Shown here piece after piece: positions 40,340-50,596 of a DNA stretch of 64,000 nucleotides. Each line of letters starts with the position of its first letter. The first letter of the stretch is position 1. The DNA is taken from the NCBI GenBank assembly GCA_947498415.1, contig CANMKB010000001.1, forward strand, positions 1 through 64,000, in the 5' to 3' direction. A program made the translations under genes and the position numbers. Under the pieces are notes generated by a model that had not been told where the DNA came from, ran no database searches, and saw only the letters and a list, made by a program, of their open reading frames with translations. The DNA comes from an uncultured Paracoccaceae bacterium (GTDB lineage Bacteria > Pseudomonadota > Alphaproteobacteria > Rhodobacterales > Rhodobacteraceae).

Positions 40340-41095
40340 ATGACCAATATGATGTTTTCGCTAACCGGACAAAACGCGCTGATCACAGGCAGCAGCAGCG
40401 GCTTGGGGTTTGCTTGCGCACAAGCGCTCGCCGACGCGGGTGCCACGGTGTGGGTGAACGGACGCAACCCAATTAAAGTGGATGAGGCATGTCAAAAGAT
40501 CGGTCATAATGCTCGGCCTGCGGTGTTTGACGTAACAGACCCACCAGCCTGCCAAGACATGTTAAGCCAGATTTCAAATGCAGGTGGTCTGGATATTCTA
40601 GTGAACAATGTTGGTGCCCGAGATCGCCGTACGGTCCTTGAATTTTCGCGCGATGACATTAGTCGTTTGGTCGACATTGATCTGGTTTCCCCGTTCTTTT
40701 TATCTCGGCTAGCCGTCGAGCAGATGGCACCGAAAAACTATGGGCGGATCGTAAACATCTCATCCATCGCGGGGCTCATCGCGCAACCCGGTGATGCGGC
40801 CTATACCACCGCAAAGGCAGGCATGAATGGCATGACACGGGCGATGGCCGCCGAATTTGGCCCGCAAGGCATCAATGTGAACGCCGTAGCCCCCGGTTTC
40901 TTCAAAACCGCACCGAATGAAGAGGCGGCAAAAGACCCTAAAATTATGCAACGCCTGCAAATGTGCAGCTCTTTAGGGCGATGGGGCGAGCCCAAAGAAC
41001 TGGCCCCTGCGGTCTTGTTCCTTGCATCCCCAGCGGCATCATTCATAACCGGTCAAATTTTACCTGTTGATGGCGGGTATTCGGCGCACTTCTAA
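40340..41095 (+). CDS. SDR-family oxidoreductase
   Basis: [69 protein letters not shown]. Confidence 0.93.
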   Translation: MTNMMFSLTGQNALITGSSSGLGFACAQALADAGATVWVNGRNPIKVDEACQKIGHNARPAVFDVTDPPACQDMLSQISNAGGLDILVNNVGARDRRTVLEFSRDDISRLVDIDLVSPFFLSRLAVEQMAPKNYGRIVNISSIAGLIAQPGDAAYTTAKAGMNGMTRAMAAEFGPQGINVNAVAPGFFKTAPNEEAAKDPKIMQRLQMCSSLGRWGEPKELAPAVLFLASPAASFITGQILPVDGGYSAHF

Positions 41096-41248
41096 CCGTC
41101 GAGTAATCAAAAATTAGGAATTTGGATTGAAATTCTGTCTCGCGGCACAGGCGGAGACGCCGATGACCGTGCCCGAAAAAGCCGTTCGACATTTCAAAGG
41201 GGACCCAGTCGTGCGGGAACAACCGGTTCTTTCTCGGGCAAAAAATAT

Positions 41249-42556
41249 CTATTTTTGGTTCAGCGCATCTAGGCGTGCGAGCACAGATAATCCATGCGCC
41301 TCTAGGCTTTCGCTCTCGGCAAGTTTTGCCGCGGACGGGCCAATCGCACGAAGGCTTTCGGGGGTCATCTTTGACAAAGTGGTCCGTTTGACGAAATCCA
41401 TCACTGACAAACCCGAACTAAACCGTGCAGATCGCGCGGTTGGTAGAACATGGTTTGGCCCACCAATGTAGTCCCCAATCGCTTCGGGGGTGAATTGGCC
41501 CAAGAAAATTGCACCTGCGTGGGTGATTTTTTCGCTTAACGCATCTGGATCAGCGACACAAAGCTCTAGGTGCTCGGGTGCGATACGATTGGACAATGCA
41601 GCAGCTTCATCCATGTTCGAAACGGTAATCACCGCTCCGAAATCGCGCCAGCTGGCAGTTGCGATTTTGCGGCGCTCCAGTGTTTCGAGTCGCTTTTCAA
41701 CAGCTTGCACAACTGCCTGACCAAACTCGGCACTGTCTGTAATCAAAATCGACTGTGCACTTTCGTCATGTTCGGCCTGCGACAACAAATCAAGGGCGAT
41801 CCAGTCTGGATTGTTCTCTTTGTCTGCAATCACCAAAATTTCCGACGGGCCAGCAATCATATCGATGCCGACTTTGCCAAACACCCGACGCTTGGCAGCT
41901 GCAACAAAGGCATTGCCTGGCCCTGTGATTTTATCAACCGGGGCAATGGTGTCTGTTCCATAAGCCAAGGCTGCAATCGCCTGAGCGCCTCCGATGCGAT
42001 AAATCTCATCGACACCTGCCAACTGGGCAGCCAACAGCACCAATGGGTTTGCAACGCCATCTGGTGTAGGCACCGCAATCGCCAAACGTTCAACCCCTGC
42101 AACCTTTGCGGGGATTGCATTCATCAAAACAGACGAAGGATAGCTCGCCAATCCACCGGGCACATACAGACCAGCCGCTGAAACCGCTGTCCAGCGCCAT
42201 CCAAGGGTTGCACCGGTGTCGTCCACCCAGCTGTGATTTTCGGGCATTTGTTTAGCGTGGTAGGCGCGAATACGCTCTGCCGCCAACTCCAAGGCTGCGC
42301 GTTCATCATCCGGTACCTGCGCACAGTAATCGGCTATCTCTTGATCCGAAAAACGCAGTGTTTCAGAAGTCAGCTCCAGGCGATCAAACCGTGCAGTCAG
42401 CTCAAGCACCGCCGCATCACCTCGTGTTCTGACATCAGAAATGATGTCAGCAACCACAGCATCCACATCTGGGCTATCTTCGCGCTTTGCGCCAAGCAGG
42501 GCCGTAAACTGCGTCTCAAAGTCTGTGTCGGTGATGTTCAGAAACTGCGGCATCAA
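41249..42556 (-). CDS. hisD: histidinol dehydrogenase
   Basis: GLYVPGGLASYPSSVLMNAIPAKVAGV, DMIAGPSEILVIAD, FTPEAIGDYIGGPNHVLPTARSARFSSGLSVMDF. Confidence 0.97.
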   Translation of the reverse strand: MMPQFLNITDTDFETQFTALLGAKREDSPDVDAVVADIISDVRTRGDAAVLELTARFDRLELTSETLRFSDQEIADYCAQVPDDERAALELAAERIRAYHAKQMPENHSWVDDTGATLGWRWTAVSAAGLYVPGGLASYPSSVLMNAIPAKVAGVERLAIAVPTPDGVANPLVLLAAQLAGVDEIYRIGGAQAIAALAYGTDTIAPVDKITGPGNAFVAAAKRRVFGKVGIDMIAGPSEILVIADKENNPDWIALDLLSQAEHDESAQSILITDSAEFGQAVVQAVEKRLETLERRKIATASWRDFGAVITVSNMDEAAALSNRIAPEHLELCVADPDALSEKITHAGAIFLGQFTPEAIGDYIGGPNHVLPTARSARFSSGLSVMDFVKRTTLSKMTPESLRAIGPSAAKLAESESLEAHGLSVLARLDALNQK

Positions 42557-42631
42557 GCTCTCCTTTGAGCGCGTTATTAGCGACAGATGCGCAAAGCCTC
42601 AAGAAATTAGACAAATCCAGAGTGATGGTGA

Positions 42632-43111
42632 TTAAACGTCGTGGCCCGGCACGCGTTTGGATGGCGCGATATAAGGGCGGGTGACATCTTTCAGAGAGAT
42701 CTCAAGCGCCTCAACAGTCAGTCGCAAAACTCCATCTCCTGCAAGGGTGAGATCTACATCCCCTGCCCCATCCGTACCCTCTTTGAAAGTCAGTGAAAGC
42801 AAAGACAGAATGGTGTCTGTGTCAGAGCGATCGACGCCCTGACTTGCCACCTTCAGCACATTCTCGATGACCAACACAGATTGAACACGCTCGACATCCC
42901 GGCCACGCTTGGCGGCATGATCAGTGTCTTCCCAGCGGAATCGGTTGAGCAAAATGGCAAAGCGTCGTTCGCTTGCGCGCCAAATCATCTCTGTCGCAGG
43001 GAACACCGCATCTTGCGCAAGCGCAGATAAGACTTGCAAATCCTCTGCATCAAGCGCCCCAAGGTTCAAGGGCGCTTCACGGCCATCCTCAAAACGTGCG
43101 TCTTCGGTCAT
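42632..43111 (-). CDS. DUF2948 family protein
   Basis: [48 protein letters not shown]; positioned between murA and hisD. Confidence 0.85.
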   Translation of the reverse strand: MTEDARFEDGREAPLNLGALDAEDLQVLSALAQDAVFPATEMIWRASERRFAILLNRFRWEDTDHAAKRGRDVERVQSVLVIENVLKVASQGVDRSDTDTILSLLSLTFKEGTDGAGDVDLTLAGDGVLRLTVEALEISLKDVTRPYIAPSKRVPGHDV

Positions 43112-44376
43112 ACGCCTTGCACCCTTTCAATCAGCGCACCCACGCCACCAAGCTTATCTTCGAGGCGTTCGTAACCACGGTCCAAGTGATACACACGGTT
43201 TACAACCGTTTCACCTTCGGCCGCGAGACCCGCAAGGATAAGGGACACTGAGGCACGCAAATCGGTTGCCATCACAGGTGCACCTTTCAGACGCTCTACC
43301 CCATGAACGGTCGCAGTGCCGCCAGACACTTCGATATTCGCGCCCATACGCCCAAGTTCTGGGGCGTGCATAAAGCGGTTTTCAAAGATTTTTTCTTCCA
43401 AAACCGATGTCCCTTCGGCCGTACACATCAGCGCCATCATTTGCGCCTGAAGGTCCGTTGGGAAGCCCGGGAAAGGCTCTGTCACAACATCAACGGCCTT
43501 CACACGGTCGCCACGGCGCGAAACAAGCAAGCCTTTGTCGGTTTCAGAGATTGATACATCCGCTGCATCCAGTTTTTCACAAAACGCTCCGAGAAGATCG
43601 ATTTTACCGCCCAGCAACTCAACCTCACCACCAGCGATCACAGGCGCCAGCATGTAAGTGCCCAGCTCGATCCGATCGGTCACAACTGGGTGTGTTGCGC
43701 TGCCCAAGCGGTCGACGCCCTGCACCACGATTGTTGGCGTGCCATCACCTTCGATTTGAGCGCCCATCGCACGCAAGCAATTCGCCAGATCAACAATCTC
43801 TGGCTCACGTGCCGCGTTTTTAATGACGGTCGTGCCTTTAGCCAAAGTCGAAGCCATCAGAATATTTTCGGTCGCCCCAACGGATGCAAAGCCAAGCTCC
43901 ATCTCGGCGCCCTTTAGGCCACCGGGTGCTTTGGCGTGCAGATAACCATCTTTCAACTCAATCTGAGCGCCCAGCTTTTCCAGACCGTAAATGTGCAAAT
44001 CCATCGGGCGGGCACCAATGGCACAGCCACCAGGGAGCGAAACCACCGCATGACCAAGCCGCGCCAACATCGGACCAAGCACAAGGTTTGAAGCCCGCAT
44101 TTTACGAACGATGTCATAGTCCGCGATGTGATTGTCCAAGTTGTGGCTCGACATCGCGATGACCTTGCCATCTTGCAAGCTCGACACTTCAGCCCCCAAT
44201 GACTGCAACAATTCAGTCATGGTCTTAATGTCGGACAAGCGTGGCGCATTGGTCAGCGTCAGCGGTTCTTCGCTGAGAAGCGTCGCCGGCATAAGCGTAA
44301 GGCAGGCATTTTTCGCACCTGCGATGGGAATTTGGCCTTTCAGAGGGCCATTGCCTTTTACGATAATCGAATCCAT
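43108..44376 (-). CDS. murA: UDP-N-acetylglucosamine 1-carboxyvinyltransferase
   Basis: [45 protein letters not shown]...[16 protein letters not shown]. Confidence 0.97.
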   Translation of the reverse strand: MDSIIVKGNGPLKGQIPIAGAKNACLTLMPATLLSEEPLTLTNAPRLSDIKTMTELLQSLGAEVSSLQDGKVIAMSSHNLDNHIADYDIVRKMRASNLVLGPMLARLGHAVVSLPGGCAIGARPMDLHIYGLEKLGAQIELKDGYLHAKAPGGLKGAEMELGFASVGATENILMASTLAKGTTVIKNAAREPEIVDLANCLRAMGAQIEGDGTPTIVVQGVDRLGSATHPVVTDRIELGTYMLAPVIAGGEVELLGGKIDLLGAFCEKLDAADVSISETDKGLLVSRRGDRVKAVDVVTEPFPGFPTDLQAQMMALMCTAEGTSVLEEKIFENRFMHAPELGRMGANIEVSGGTATVHGVERLKGAPVMATDLRASVSLILAGLAAEGETVVNRVYHLDRGYERLEDKLGGVGALIERVQGV

Positions 44377-44382
44377 TTGCTC

Positions 44383-44556
44383 TTACCCTTTGCCCTCAAT
44401 ATCTGATTTACCCTCTTTCGCCGCGGACGTTTCTTGCGTGCGCGCCCGCGCTTGGGCCTTACGGCGGCCCATGTTTGCTTTCAAAGCAGCCTTAAGACGA
44501 TCTTCACGCGCCTTTGACTCAGCTTGCTTTCCAGAGGATGACTTTTCTTGTTCCAT
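44383..44556 (-). CDS. small basic hypothetical protein (57 aa)
   Basis: Manual translation MEQEKSSSGKQAESKAREDRLKAALKANMGRRKAQARARTQETSAAKEGKSDIEGKG; below the ORF-track length cutoff; directly upstream of murA. Confidence 0.7.
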   Translation of the reverse strand: MEQEKSSSGKQAESKAREDRLKAALKANMGRRKAQARARTQETSAAKEGKSDIEGKG

Positions 44557-44671
44557 GCACTTTCATTACATGAGCTGAAAAAAACATTCTAGATGCCCTT
44601 GCGCCATCTGAAAATTGAGTCTAATCACCGCGCCACGGCCGACAAGAGACGATCTTGACGCCCAACGGTTA

Positions 44672-44746
44672 GCTGCTGTAGCTCAGTGGTAGAGCGCACC
44701 CTTGGTAAGGGTGAGGTCGGGAGTTCAATCCTCCCCAGCAGCACCA
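44672..44746 (+). tRNA. tRNA-Thr (GGT), CCA present
   Basis: GCTGCTGTAGCTCAGTGGTAGAGCGCACCCTTGGTAAGGGTGAGGTCGGGAGTTCAATCCTCCCCAGCAGCACCA; anticodon loop TTGGTAA. Confidence 0.95.
44724..44746 (+). repeat. att direct repeat, tRNA side
   Basis: TTCAATCCTCCCCAGCAGCACCA, the 3' end of tRNA-Thr. Confidence 0.93.
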
Positions 44747-44803
44747 GAAAATATCCTTTGAGATCAATATAATACATGAAATCAAGGAGTTTCACTCATC
44801 ACT

Positions 44804-44849
44804 TGGGTTAGATTTTGTGTTAGGTTTTGTGTTAGGTGGCACTAACACA
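44804..44849. promoter_or_regulatory. putative integrase arm-site array (left end)
   Basis: TGGGTTAG 44804, TGTGTTAG 44816, TGTGTTAG 44828 in direct 12-bp steps, then inverted CTAACACA 44842-44849. Confidence 0.75.
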
Positions 44850-44870
44850 AAAACCCGAGTAGATGCCGAA

Positions 44871-46445
44871 ATGACCAAACTCCCCAAAGTCTCTGGCGCA
44901 CAACAACGTGGCGGCAAATACTATTTCAACCTGCACATTCCCGTGCAGCTTAGAGAACTGTACGGAAACAAAGCCGCCTTTCGCGACACCATGGGCACCA
45001 GTGACCCTAAAGAAGCTGAACGGAAGATCAGGCAGCAAAAGACAATCTTCGATCAGCAGGAAGCCGACAAGAAACGATCTGACGACAAGGCTCGACTTGC
45101 CAAGCTATTGACTGAGGATCAGCGAGTGAAACTAAAGAGCCTTGAACAATCCGGCGGACTTCTGAAACACATTTCTGACCTACGCGAAGTCGTAGCCTTT
45201 AACGCAGTTACGATGGGCGAAGATGACCGCGAAAGGTCAGATTTGGAGCAAACAATTGAGCATGCTCAAGCGGCATCTGATCACGAATTTGGAAACAGAG
45301 TCCTTGCGGAAATACGCGCCAGCAAACGCATTGCGGCCTCGATTGGGGAAAAAGTCCCACCACCAAGAAGTGGCCTTGATGAAGGAGTTATGGGCCTGCA
45401 CGATGTCGCCGAAAAATTTTTGGATGCGAACGAGTATACGATCCATAATAGGCAGAAGGTGCATTACTCGTTGCGCCGCTGGACTGAATTGCATGGCGAC
45501 ATCCCTTTGGAAAAACTGGAACGTCGCCATCTGAACGAATTTAACGAAGCCCTCAAAGAGCTACCCCCTGCCCTTGGGGACCACCGCAAATTGAGCTTTC
45601 AGAAATCAGTCGCCAAACGAAAACGCGATGGCAAGGAAGCGATCAGCTTCAAGTCGCGCGAAACCTACATATCCCACCTCAAGAGCCTAACGGCCTTCGC
45701 GCTGGACCCCATGGGGGAACTGTCGAGCGATCCCTTTGCCGGATATAAATTGATCAAACCAAAGGGAAAGCACAGTCACGCAATGGAAAAGGCAAGGAAA
45801 CCTTTTTCACCATCGCAATCACGCAGAATCCTAAACTTTGCAAAAAGCACATTCGATGCAAAAATCATGGACCACTGGATGCCGATATTGGCGGCTTATA
45901 CCGGTGCGCAGCAAGAGGAGCTAGCTCAACTAAGATTGGACAACATAGTTCTGATTAAGAGGCATTGGTGTATTCGCATCACTGATTTGGACCCGAAGCA
46001 AAAGGTCAAGAGCAAGCGCAGCATACGTACCCTGCCCGTATCACCTGTTTTGATTGATGCTGGCTTCTTGGAATATGCGAACCGCCGCCGGCACGCTGAC
46101 GCGACTTGGCTCTGGCAAGAAAGCTTCACAGACAAGCACAAGAATACGCGATTGCAAGACATACGCCCCGATAATCGGGGGCGCTTCGCGACAAATTTCG
46201 GGCAACGGTTTGCGCGTAAAGTTCGCGCCCCCTTAAATCTCACAGAACCGGGGATGACGTTTCACAGTTTCCGGCACTCTTGGGCAGACGCTGCTAGAAA
46301 AGCGAAATTGGACCCAGAAATACGCCGCAAGATAGCGGGACGACTTGAGGACTCCGACCCTGTAGAAGCGGACTATGGAGGCGATGACTTGCTTGACGAG
46401 AAGTTGGAAGCCCTAAACGCCGTTGCCCCCTTTGTTGCTAACTGA
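44871..46445 (+). CDS. int: tyrosine-type site-specific integrase
   Basis: Catalytic motifs TGAQQEELAQLRLDNI and FHSFRHSWADAARKAKLDPEIRRKIAGRLEDSDPVEADYGGD; N-terminal KVSGAQQRGGKYYFNLHIPVQL. Start at MTKLPK preferred, because the ORF-track start lies inside the arm-site array. Confidence 0.92.
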   Translation: MTKLPKVSGAQQRGGKYYFNLHIPVQLRELYGNKAAFRDTMGTSDPKEAERKIRQQKTIFDQQEADKKRSDDKARLAKLLTEDQRVKLKSLEQSGGLLKHISDLREVVAFNAVTMGEDDRERSDLEQTIEHAQAASDHEFGNRVLAEIRASKRIAASIGEKVPPPRSGLDEGVMGLHDVAEKFLDANEYTIHNRQKVHYSLRRWTELHGDIPLEKLERRHLNEFNEALKELPPALGDHRKLSFQKSVAKRKRDGKEAISFKSRETYISHLKSLTAFALDPMGELSSDPFAGYKLIKPKGKHSHAMEKARKPFSPSQSRRILNFAKSTFDAKIMDHWMPILAAYTGAQQEELAQLRLDNIVLIKRHWCIRITDLDPKQKVKSKRSIRTLPVSPVLIDAGFLEYANRRRHADATWLWQESFTDKHKNTRLQDIRPDNRGRFATNFGQRFARKVRAPLNLTEPGMTFHSFRHSWADAARKAKLDPEIRRKIAGRLEDSDPVEADYGGDDLLDEKLEALNAVAPFVAN

Positions 46446-46677
46446 CGGCGACGATCACCAAACAAACAGGTCGCCACACCAATCACCTGCCCGTTTGTGT
46501 GGATGGTACTGTCGCCCGCTTCGACGATGCCGAAGGTATCCAGCGTTTAGCGGCCCCCATACTAAGCTTTGAAATTTCTGCGCTGGCGTTTGAGCCCAGA
46601 GTGACCGATGCGGCGCTGTATTCCAATTACCGCTCTTGACACCGAGGACAAATAGCAACGGGTGAGTTGTAGCCGCA

Positions 46678-47175
46678 TTATCGCTCTTGGAACCGACCCG
46701 GTCCGATGCGCCACCTGACAATCAAGGCAATGGCAATACCAGCAAGGACAAACTGCAACGTATTTTGGGTAAGAACCCACCATCCATAAGATGTAAGGAT
46801 GCCGTCAACTGATCGGACAAAATCTCCCCCGCCAATTTGCGACTGGAAGTTCGGGTTTTGAGAAACCCGCCAGCCTTGGTATCGGCCAATGGCTATGCTT
46901 ATCGCCGCGAATAATACAGCGATGGCGCCACCCCAAAGACCTGCCGAAACCCAAGAAACGGGGTATTTCATTAGCCCTCGCAAGATTGGCGCTCCAATCA
47001 ACCAGCATGCACCATAAGCTACCGGCAATCCAAAGACAGCAATCCACGGCAAAGCAAACGGATTGTGCAACAACGAAGGAAGCGCCACCACGAACCAGCC
47101 AAGTAGGGCAGCAGAATTAACCGCTTTGCGATGTTCTTTTCTTGTGTAAGCTGTCGTCTCGTTCATCGAAAACAC
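46678..47175 (-). CDS. integral membrane hypothetical protein
   Basis: 165 aa with several hydrophobic segments (AALLGWFVVALPSLL, LWGGAIAVLFAAISIAIG, FVLAGIAIALIVRW). Confidence 0.6.
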   Translation of the reverse strand: MFSMNETTAYTRKEHRKAVNSAALLGWFVVALPSLLHNPFALPWIAVFGLPVAYGACWLIGAPILRGLMKYPVSWVSAGLWGGAIAVLFAAISIAIGRYQGWRVSQNPNFQSQIGGGDFVRSVDGILTSYGWWVLTQNTLQFVLAGIAIALIVRWRIGPGRFQER

Positions 47176-47693
47176 CTAGTTACCCATAAAATTTGTGTAC
47201 ACTATCCAAAGGGGGCTTTGAAGATGGTGTTGAGACGCGTGCGACAGCCCAAGTCTGCCAGACTTAGTTGGCTTTTCAGTGTGTATCGCGGCACACAGCC
47301 TATGCTGTTTGTTGATTTTAGAAACCGCAGATTAGAACTACATGCTTCAAAAGCCGACCTACGCGCATCCGCAGCGAAAACTAGCTCCGTCCGCACAACC
47401 GACCCTCATTGCAAGATCGCCTACTCACCTGCCAGTAATCAGCAACCCGCGCAGCCCAATCAATAGTTTGGCAGGCTGACAGGCACCTTCGCTTTCAAGT
47501 GTCCAAGATTCTAAGTCTGTGCAACCGAATGAGCTGATACTTGTCCTGACTGAAACAGGCCCGCGTTAGCGGGAAATCCTGCCCTATATTTTCTACTTTT
47601 CTATGACCCGTTTTCGTCCGTTCACTGGATTTTTTGGCCTAGTTGTGGTACAAAGAGCGTACCTTACCCTACCCCCGAAATCAGTGAGAACAC

Positions 47694-47951
47694 ATGACAT
47701 TTTCCCTAACTCGGGACGATATTTCCCGTTGTACAAACTCTGGACGCACACGCGTCCGTTCAATGATTAACACCCCTTTCAAGCTCCCTTTTCAGTCCGA
47801 CATGCCCGGTCCATCAGGTGGCGCTTCACGCGAACGATTTCGACTGAGCGACATCCTCGCCCGGATCAAAACCAAGGCGTGGTTCCGCCCTGAAATGGAA
47901 GCGATGCTTGCTGCGACCGATGCAGCCTACCGACAGGAACAACTTGCATGA
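47694..47951 (+). CDS. small hypothetical protein, possible HTH/excisionase-type DNA-binding protein
   Basis: 85 aa, MTFSLTRDDISRCTNSGRTRVRSMI...RERFRLSDILARIK; ATGA overlap with the next gene. Confidence 0.45.
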   Translation: MTFSLTRDDISRCTNSGRTRVRSMINTPFKLPFQSDMPGPSGGASRERFRLSDILARIKTKAWFRPEMEAMLAATDAAYRQEQLA

Positions 47952-48430
47952 ACCAAATCTCAATCCAAAAAGAAATCGATGCGGAAAACCGCCGCCAAAG
48001 CCGCATAGATGAGCAATTGGCGGTGACATTGCCGCACCAAATGAAACGCTATGAGGCAATTCAGCAGAAGACGGAAAACGCCCTCTACCGTGTGCATGGA
48101 AACCGACTGTCGCCGCAAGTGATTGACCGCATGGTAGCGGGGTTGATCCTTGAGCCATCAGTTTTGTGCTCGATTGGTTCCAGCGAAATCAATGAAATGC
48201 CTTCGGATAATATGGGTTGGGACCGAATGGCGCGTGATCTTGTCGAACGTGAGCCATTGGCACAGTTGAGCATTCAGCACAGCGATGCAGAATTGAAAGA
48301 GAAACTGCGCCAAGAGATCACCGCTGCAATTAATCCTAGCCAACGGCTGGCGATGGCACGATCTGGTGAACTTGATAACTATGTCGATCAACGTGTGACT
48401 GCCAAACTAGATGAGCGGGCTGGATTTTAA
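47948..48430 (+). CDS. hypothetical protein
   Basis: 160-aa ORF coupled to both neighbours by overlapping start/stop codons. Confidence 0.65.
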   Translation: MNQISIQKEIDAENRRQSRIDEQLAVTLPHQMKRYEAIQQKTENALYRVHGNRLSPQVIDRMVAGLILEPSVLCSIGSSEINEMPSDNMGWDRMARDLVEREPLAQLSIQHSDAELKEKLRQEITAAINPSQRLAMARSGELDNYVDQRVTAKLDERAGF

Positions 48431-48942
48431 TGTCTAGTGAGATTGCGACCGAACCGGGTTCTGAGCCACTCAAGAACAAGCGCTGGGAACAGTTCGCCAT
48501 CGCGAAGTCTAAGGGCCTCAACAACAAAGAGGCCTATAAAGCTGCCTTGCCCAAAGGTGTTGTGCAGTCCGATAACTCCCTACGCGTTTCAGGATCAAAT
48601 CTGTTCAAAAAACCAGAGGTCAAAACCCGCGTTTTTTGGCTGATGGATAAAGAGACAGTGAAACGCTCACGCAGCGATGCCACACCGTTCACTGAACAAG
48701 AGCTATTAGCGATCTGCCTTGAGGTCACTGAGGCCTTGGAAAAGGCCTTCTACGCGGCAGAGAAAGCGAGCGTCCCACCCCAATCCTTGGAGCGCCTCAA
48801 GGGCGTCTTGGCATCACACCTGTCGCGGCAGGCAACGCTTATTGACCAAGAGACCCCAGTGAAGTCTGACGAACTCCCTGCCGACATTGCGGCGATGATT
48901 ACTCGCATGGAAAATCTAGGTGGCTGTGCATGCCAACACTAA
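48430..48942 (+). CDS. terminase small subunit-like protein
   Basis: NKRWEQFAIAKSKGLNNKEAYKAA ... VSGSNLFKKPEVKTRV resembles the N-terminal HTH of Terminase_2-type small subunits (Q-F-A...A-Y..A...G..L...P.V..R). Confidence 0.55.
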   Translation: MSSEIATEPGSEPLKNKRWEQFAIAKSKGLNNKEAYKAALPKGVVQSDNSLRVSGSNLFKKPEVKTRVFWLMDKETVKRSRSDATPFTEQELLAICLEVTEALEKAFYAAEKASVPPQSLERLKGVLASHLSRQATLIDQETPVKSDELPADIAAMITRMENLGGCACQH

Positions 48943-49280
48943 AGCAATCCACAGCAGCGTCAGCTATCCGGCTTTTACACGTCAATTTGGACGATCTTCG
49001 GAGCTACGCGCTGGACTTTGATCCGCACCAAATTGATCGGCTTATTAAGTCAGCGGATTTGATTTCAGGACAATTGAAAAAGCTGTTCGAATACGTTGTG
49101 GAAACTGACGCGAATAACGCCCCGAAGCAACCGCCCGGTACGATAATCGACATAAGCGCCGTGTCGCGCTTCTTAGACTCTGTACAGGGTAATCACATCT
49201 GCGGACGTTGTGGGGGCCTCATAGCAGACCCTAGCACCTTTGGTGTCCATTCACAGCCTGACACAGACAACGACGTTTAG
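48930..49280 (+). CDS. hypothetical protein with CxxC motif
   Basis: 116 aa; ICGRCGGLIADPSTFGVH; overlaps the preceding gene by 13 bp. Confidence 0.55.
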   Translation: MPTLKQSTAASAIRLLHVNLDDLRSYALDFDPHQIDRLIKSADLISGQLKKLFEYVVETDANNAPKQPPGTIIDISAVSRFLDSVQGNHICGRCGGLIADPSTFGVHSQPDTDNDV

Positions 49281-49503
49281 AACGGCCTACCCTCCTCAGA
49301 ATTCGCGTGTGAGGTCTGGCTTCCCTCGCTCGCGAACGGCGCTGGTTCTCCTTTCGCTGCGCCTTGCCCCCGCCAGTTTCTTCGCCGAGCTGGCGGGCGG
49401 CTAAACAAAAGCCACACCACGCCATGGTGATCGACGAACGGCGATAACGAACCCAACCACCTCAACCCCGACTAAGAGGAATCCAAAAATGAAGACTTAA
49501 ATC

Positions 49504-49866
49504 ATGCAAAATCAACTTACACGCCCTCAAAAGGCAGAAGCCTATTTAGCACTCATTGGAGCGTTTGGGCCAGAATCCGAGCCTTTCGCGAATGCCATTT
49601 GCTTCGAGACTATCGACAGCAGCATAGGCCTAACGTTCACTCTCCACGAGGGGATCGCGTTTGCAGTCGAGACATCCGGCAAAGAGCGCCTGACCTTAGA
49701 CGTGTCGGAGATACTCGGATATGGGGCACAGGCTGTGACACGCGCGATGGCGATGGCAGGGTTCTTTCCCGTTGGCGACGGCGAAACGTTCACCAATTCC
49801 CCCGATGCAGCGAACACACACCGCATCAAGCTACCTCACGACCTAATCAGCCGTTGGTACGAATAA
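49504..49866 (+). CDS. hypothetical protein
   Basis: 120-aa ORF beginning MQNQLTRPQKAEAYLALIGAFGPESEP. Confidence 0.55.
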   Translation: MQNQLTRPQKAEAYLALIGAFGPESEPFANAICFETIDSSIGLTFTLHEGIAFAVETSGKERLTLDVSEILGYGAQAVTRAMAMAGFFPVGDGETFTNSPDAANTHRIKLPHDLISRWYE

Positions 49867-49932
49867 CGAAACAGCAATGGAGCGGGCAGTCATGCCCTTC
49901 CCGTTACCTTCTTTCATTTGGAGAAACCGCGA

Positions 49933-50235
49933 ATGGCAGGATTGCCAGAATACAAGATTGACCGCTTCGGGAATGTTTGGGGTGAGCTTAACAAGGCCAC
50001 AGGCGCGGCCCACATTCCTTGTGTAATCAAATGGGGTGACGACGACCGGAATGTTTTTCTGTGCGAAGACAAAGACGACCTTCGAACGATAATTCTTGCA
50101 GTAGCTAAAGAAAAAGATCACCGATTCAACCCAGAGGACGTGATCAAGCTCATGACTCAACCTGTATTAACACAGCTTGAAGTCACCAGCGGATTGCGAC
50201 AGTCGAGTATCGATGAGCGCTGGAACGTGTGGTGA
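49933..50235 (+). CDS. hypothetical protein
   Basis: MAGLPEYKIDRFGNVWGELNKATGAAHIPCVIKWG...; about 100 aa, internal start preferred over 49918. Confidence 0.5.
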   Translation: MAGLPEYKIDRFGNVWGELNKATGAAHIPCVIKWGDDDRNVFLCEDKDDLRTIILAVAKEKDHRFNPEDVIKLMTQPVLTQLEVTSGLRQSSIDERWNVW

Positions 50236-50596
50236 TCGTCAGAATTATGAATATTTATCATAATATTAATGAATGTCACTCATGTATAGAATGGCGTGAT
50301 GAATTTACCACAACATATGGTACGACAATGCGACCCAAAACAACATATTGTGTTTATAAATTGTATAGCTAGGTGGTAAATTAATCTTGCAAAGCCACTC
50401 GCAATATTGCAGCCACAAACCATCGACTCAACACGACTTAAGTGATAGGGTCGCGGACATAAGCAAAACGGGCCACCCCTTACTGCAAGATCATTGGCGT
50501 GATCTTACGGGCGACCCGTTCAAATTAACTGAGAAGAACCTAGCACAACCGGCAAAGTAGAGCAAGTTTTTCTCCCCAAGGAGCATAACAATTTAG

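Noticed and set aside
41570-42181. ORF 41570..42181 (+, 203 aa) opposite hisD
   Set aside because: Shadow frame of histidinol dehydrogenase
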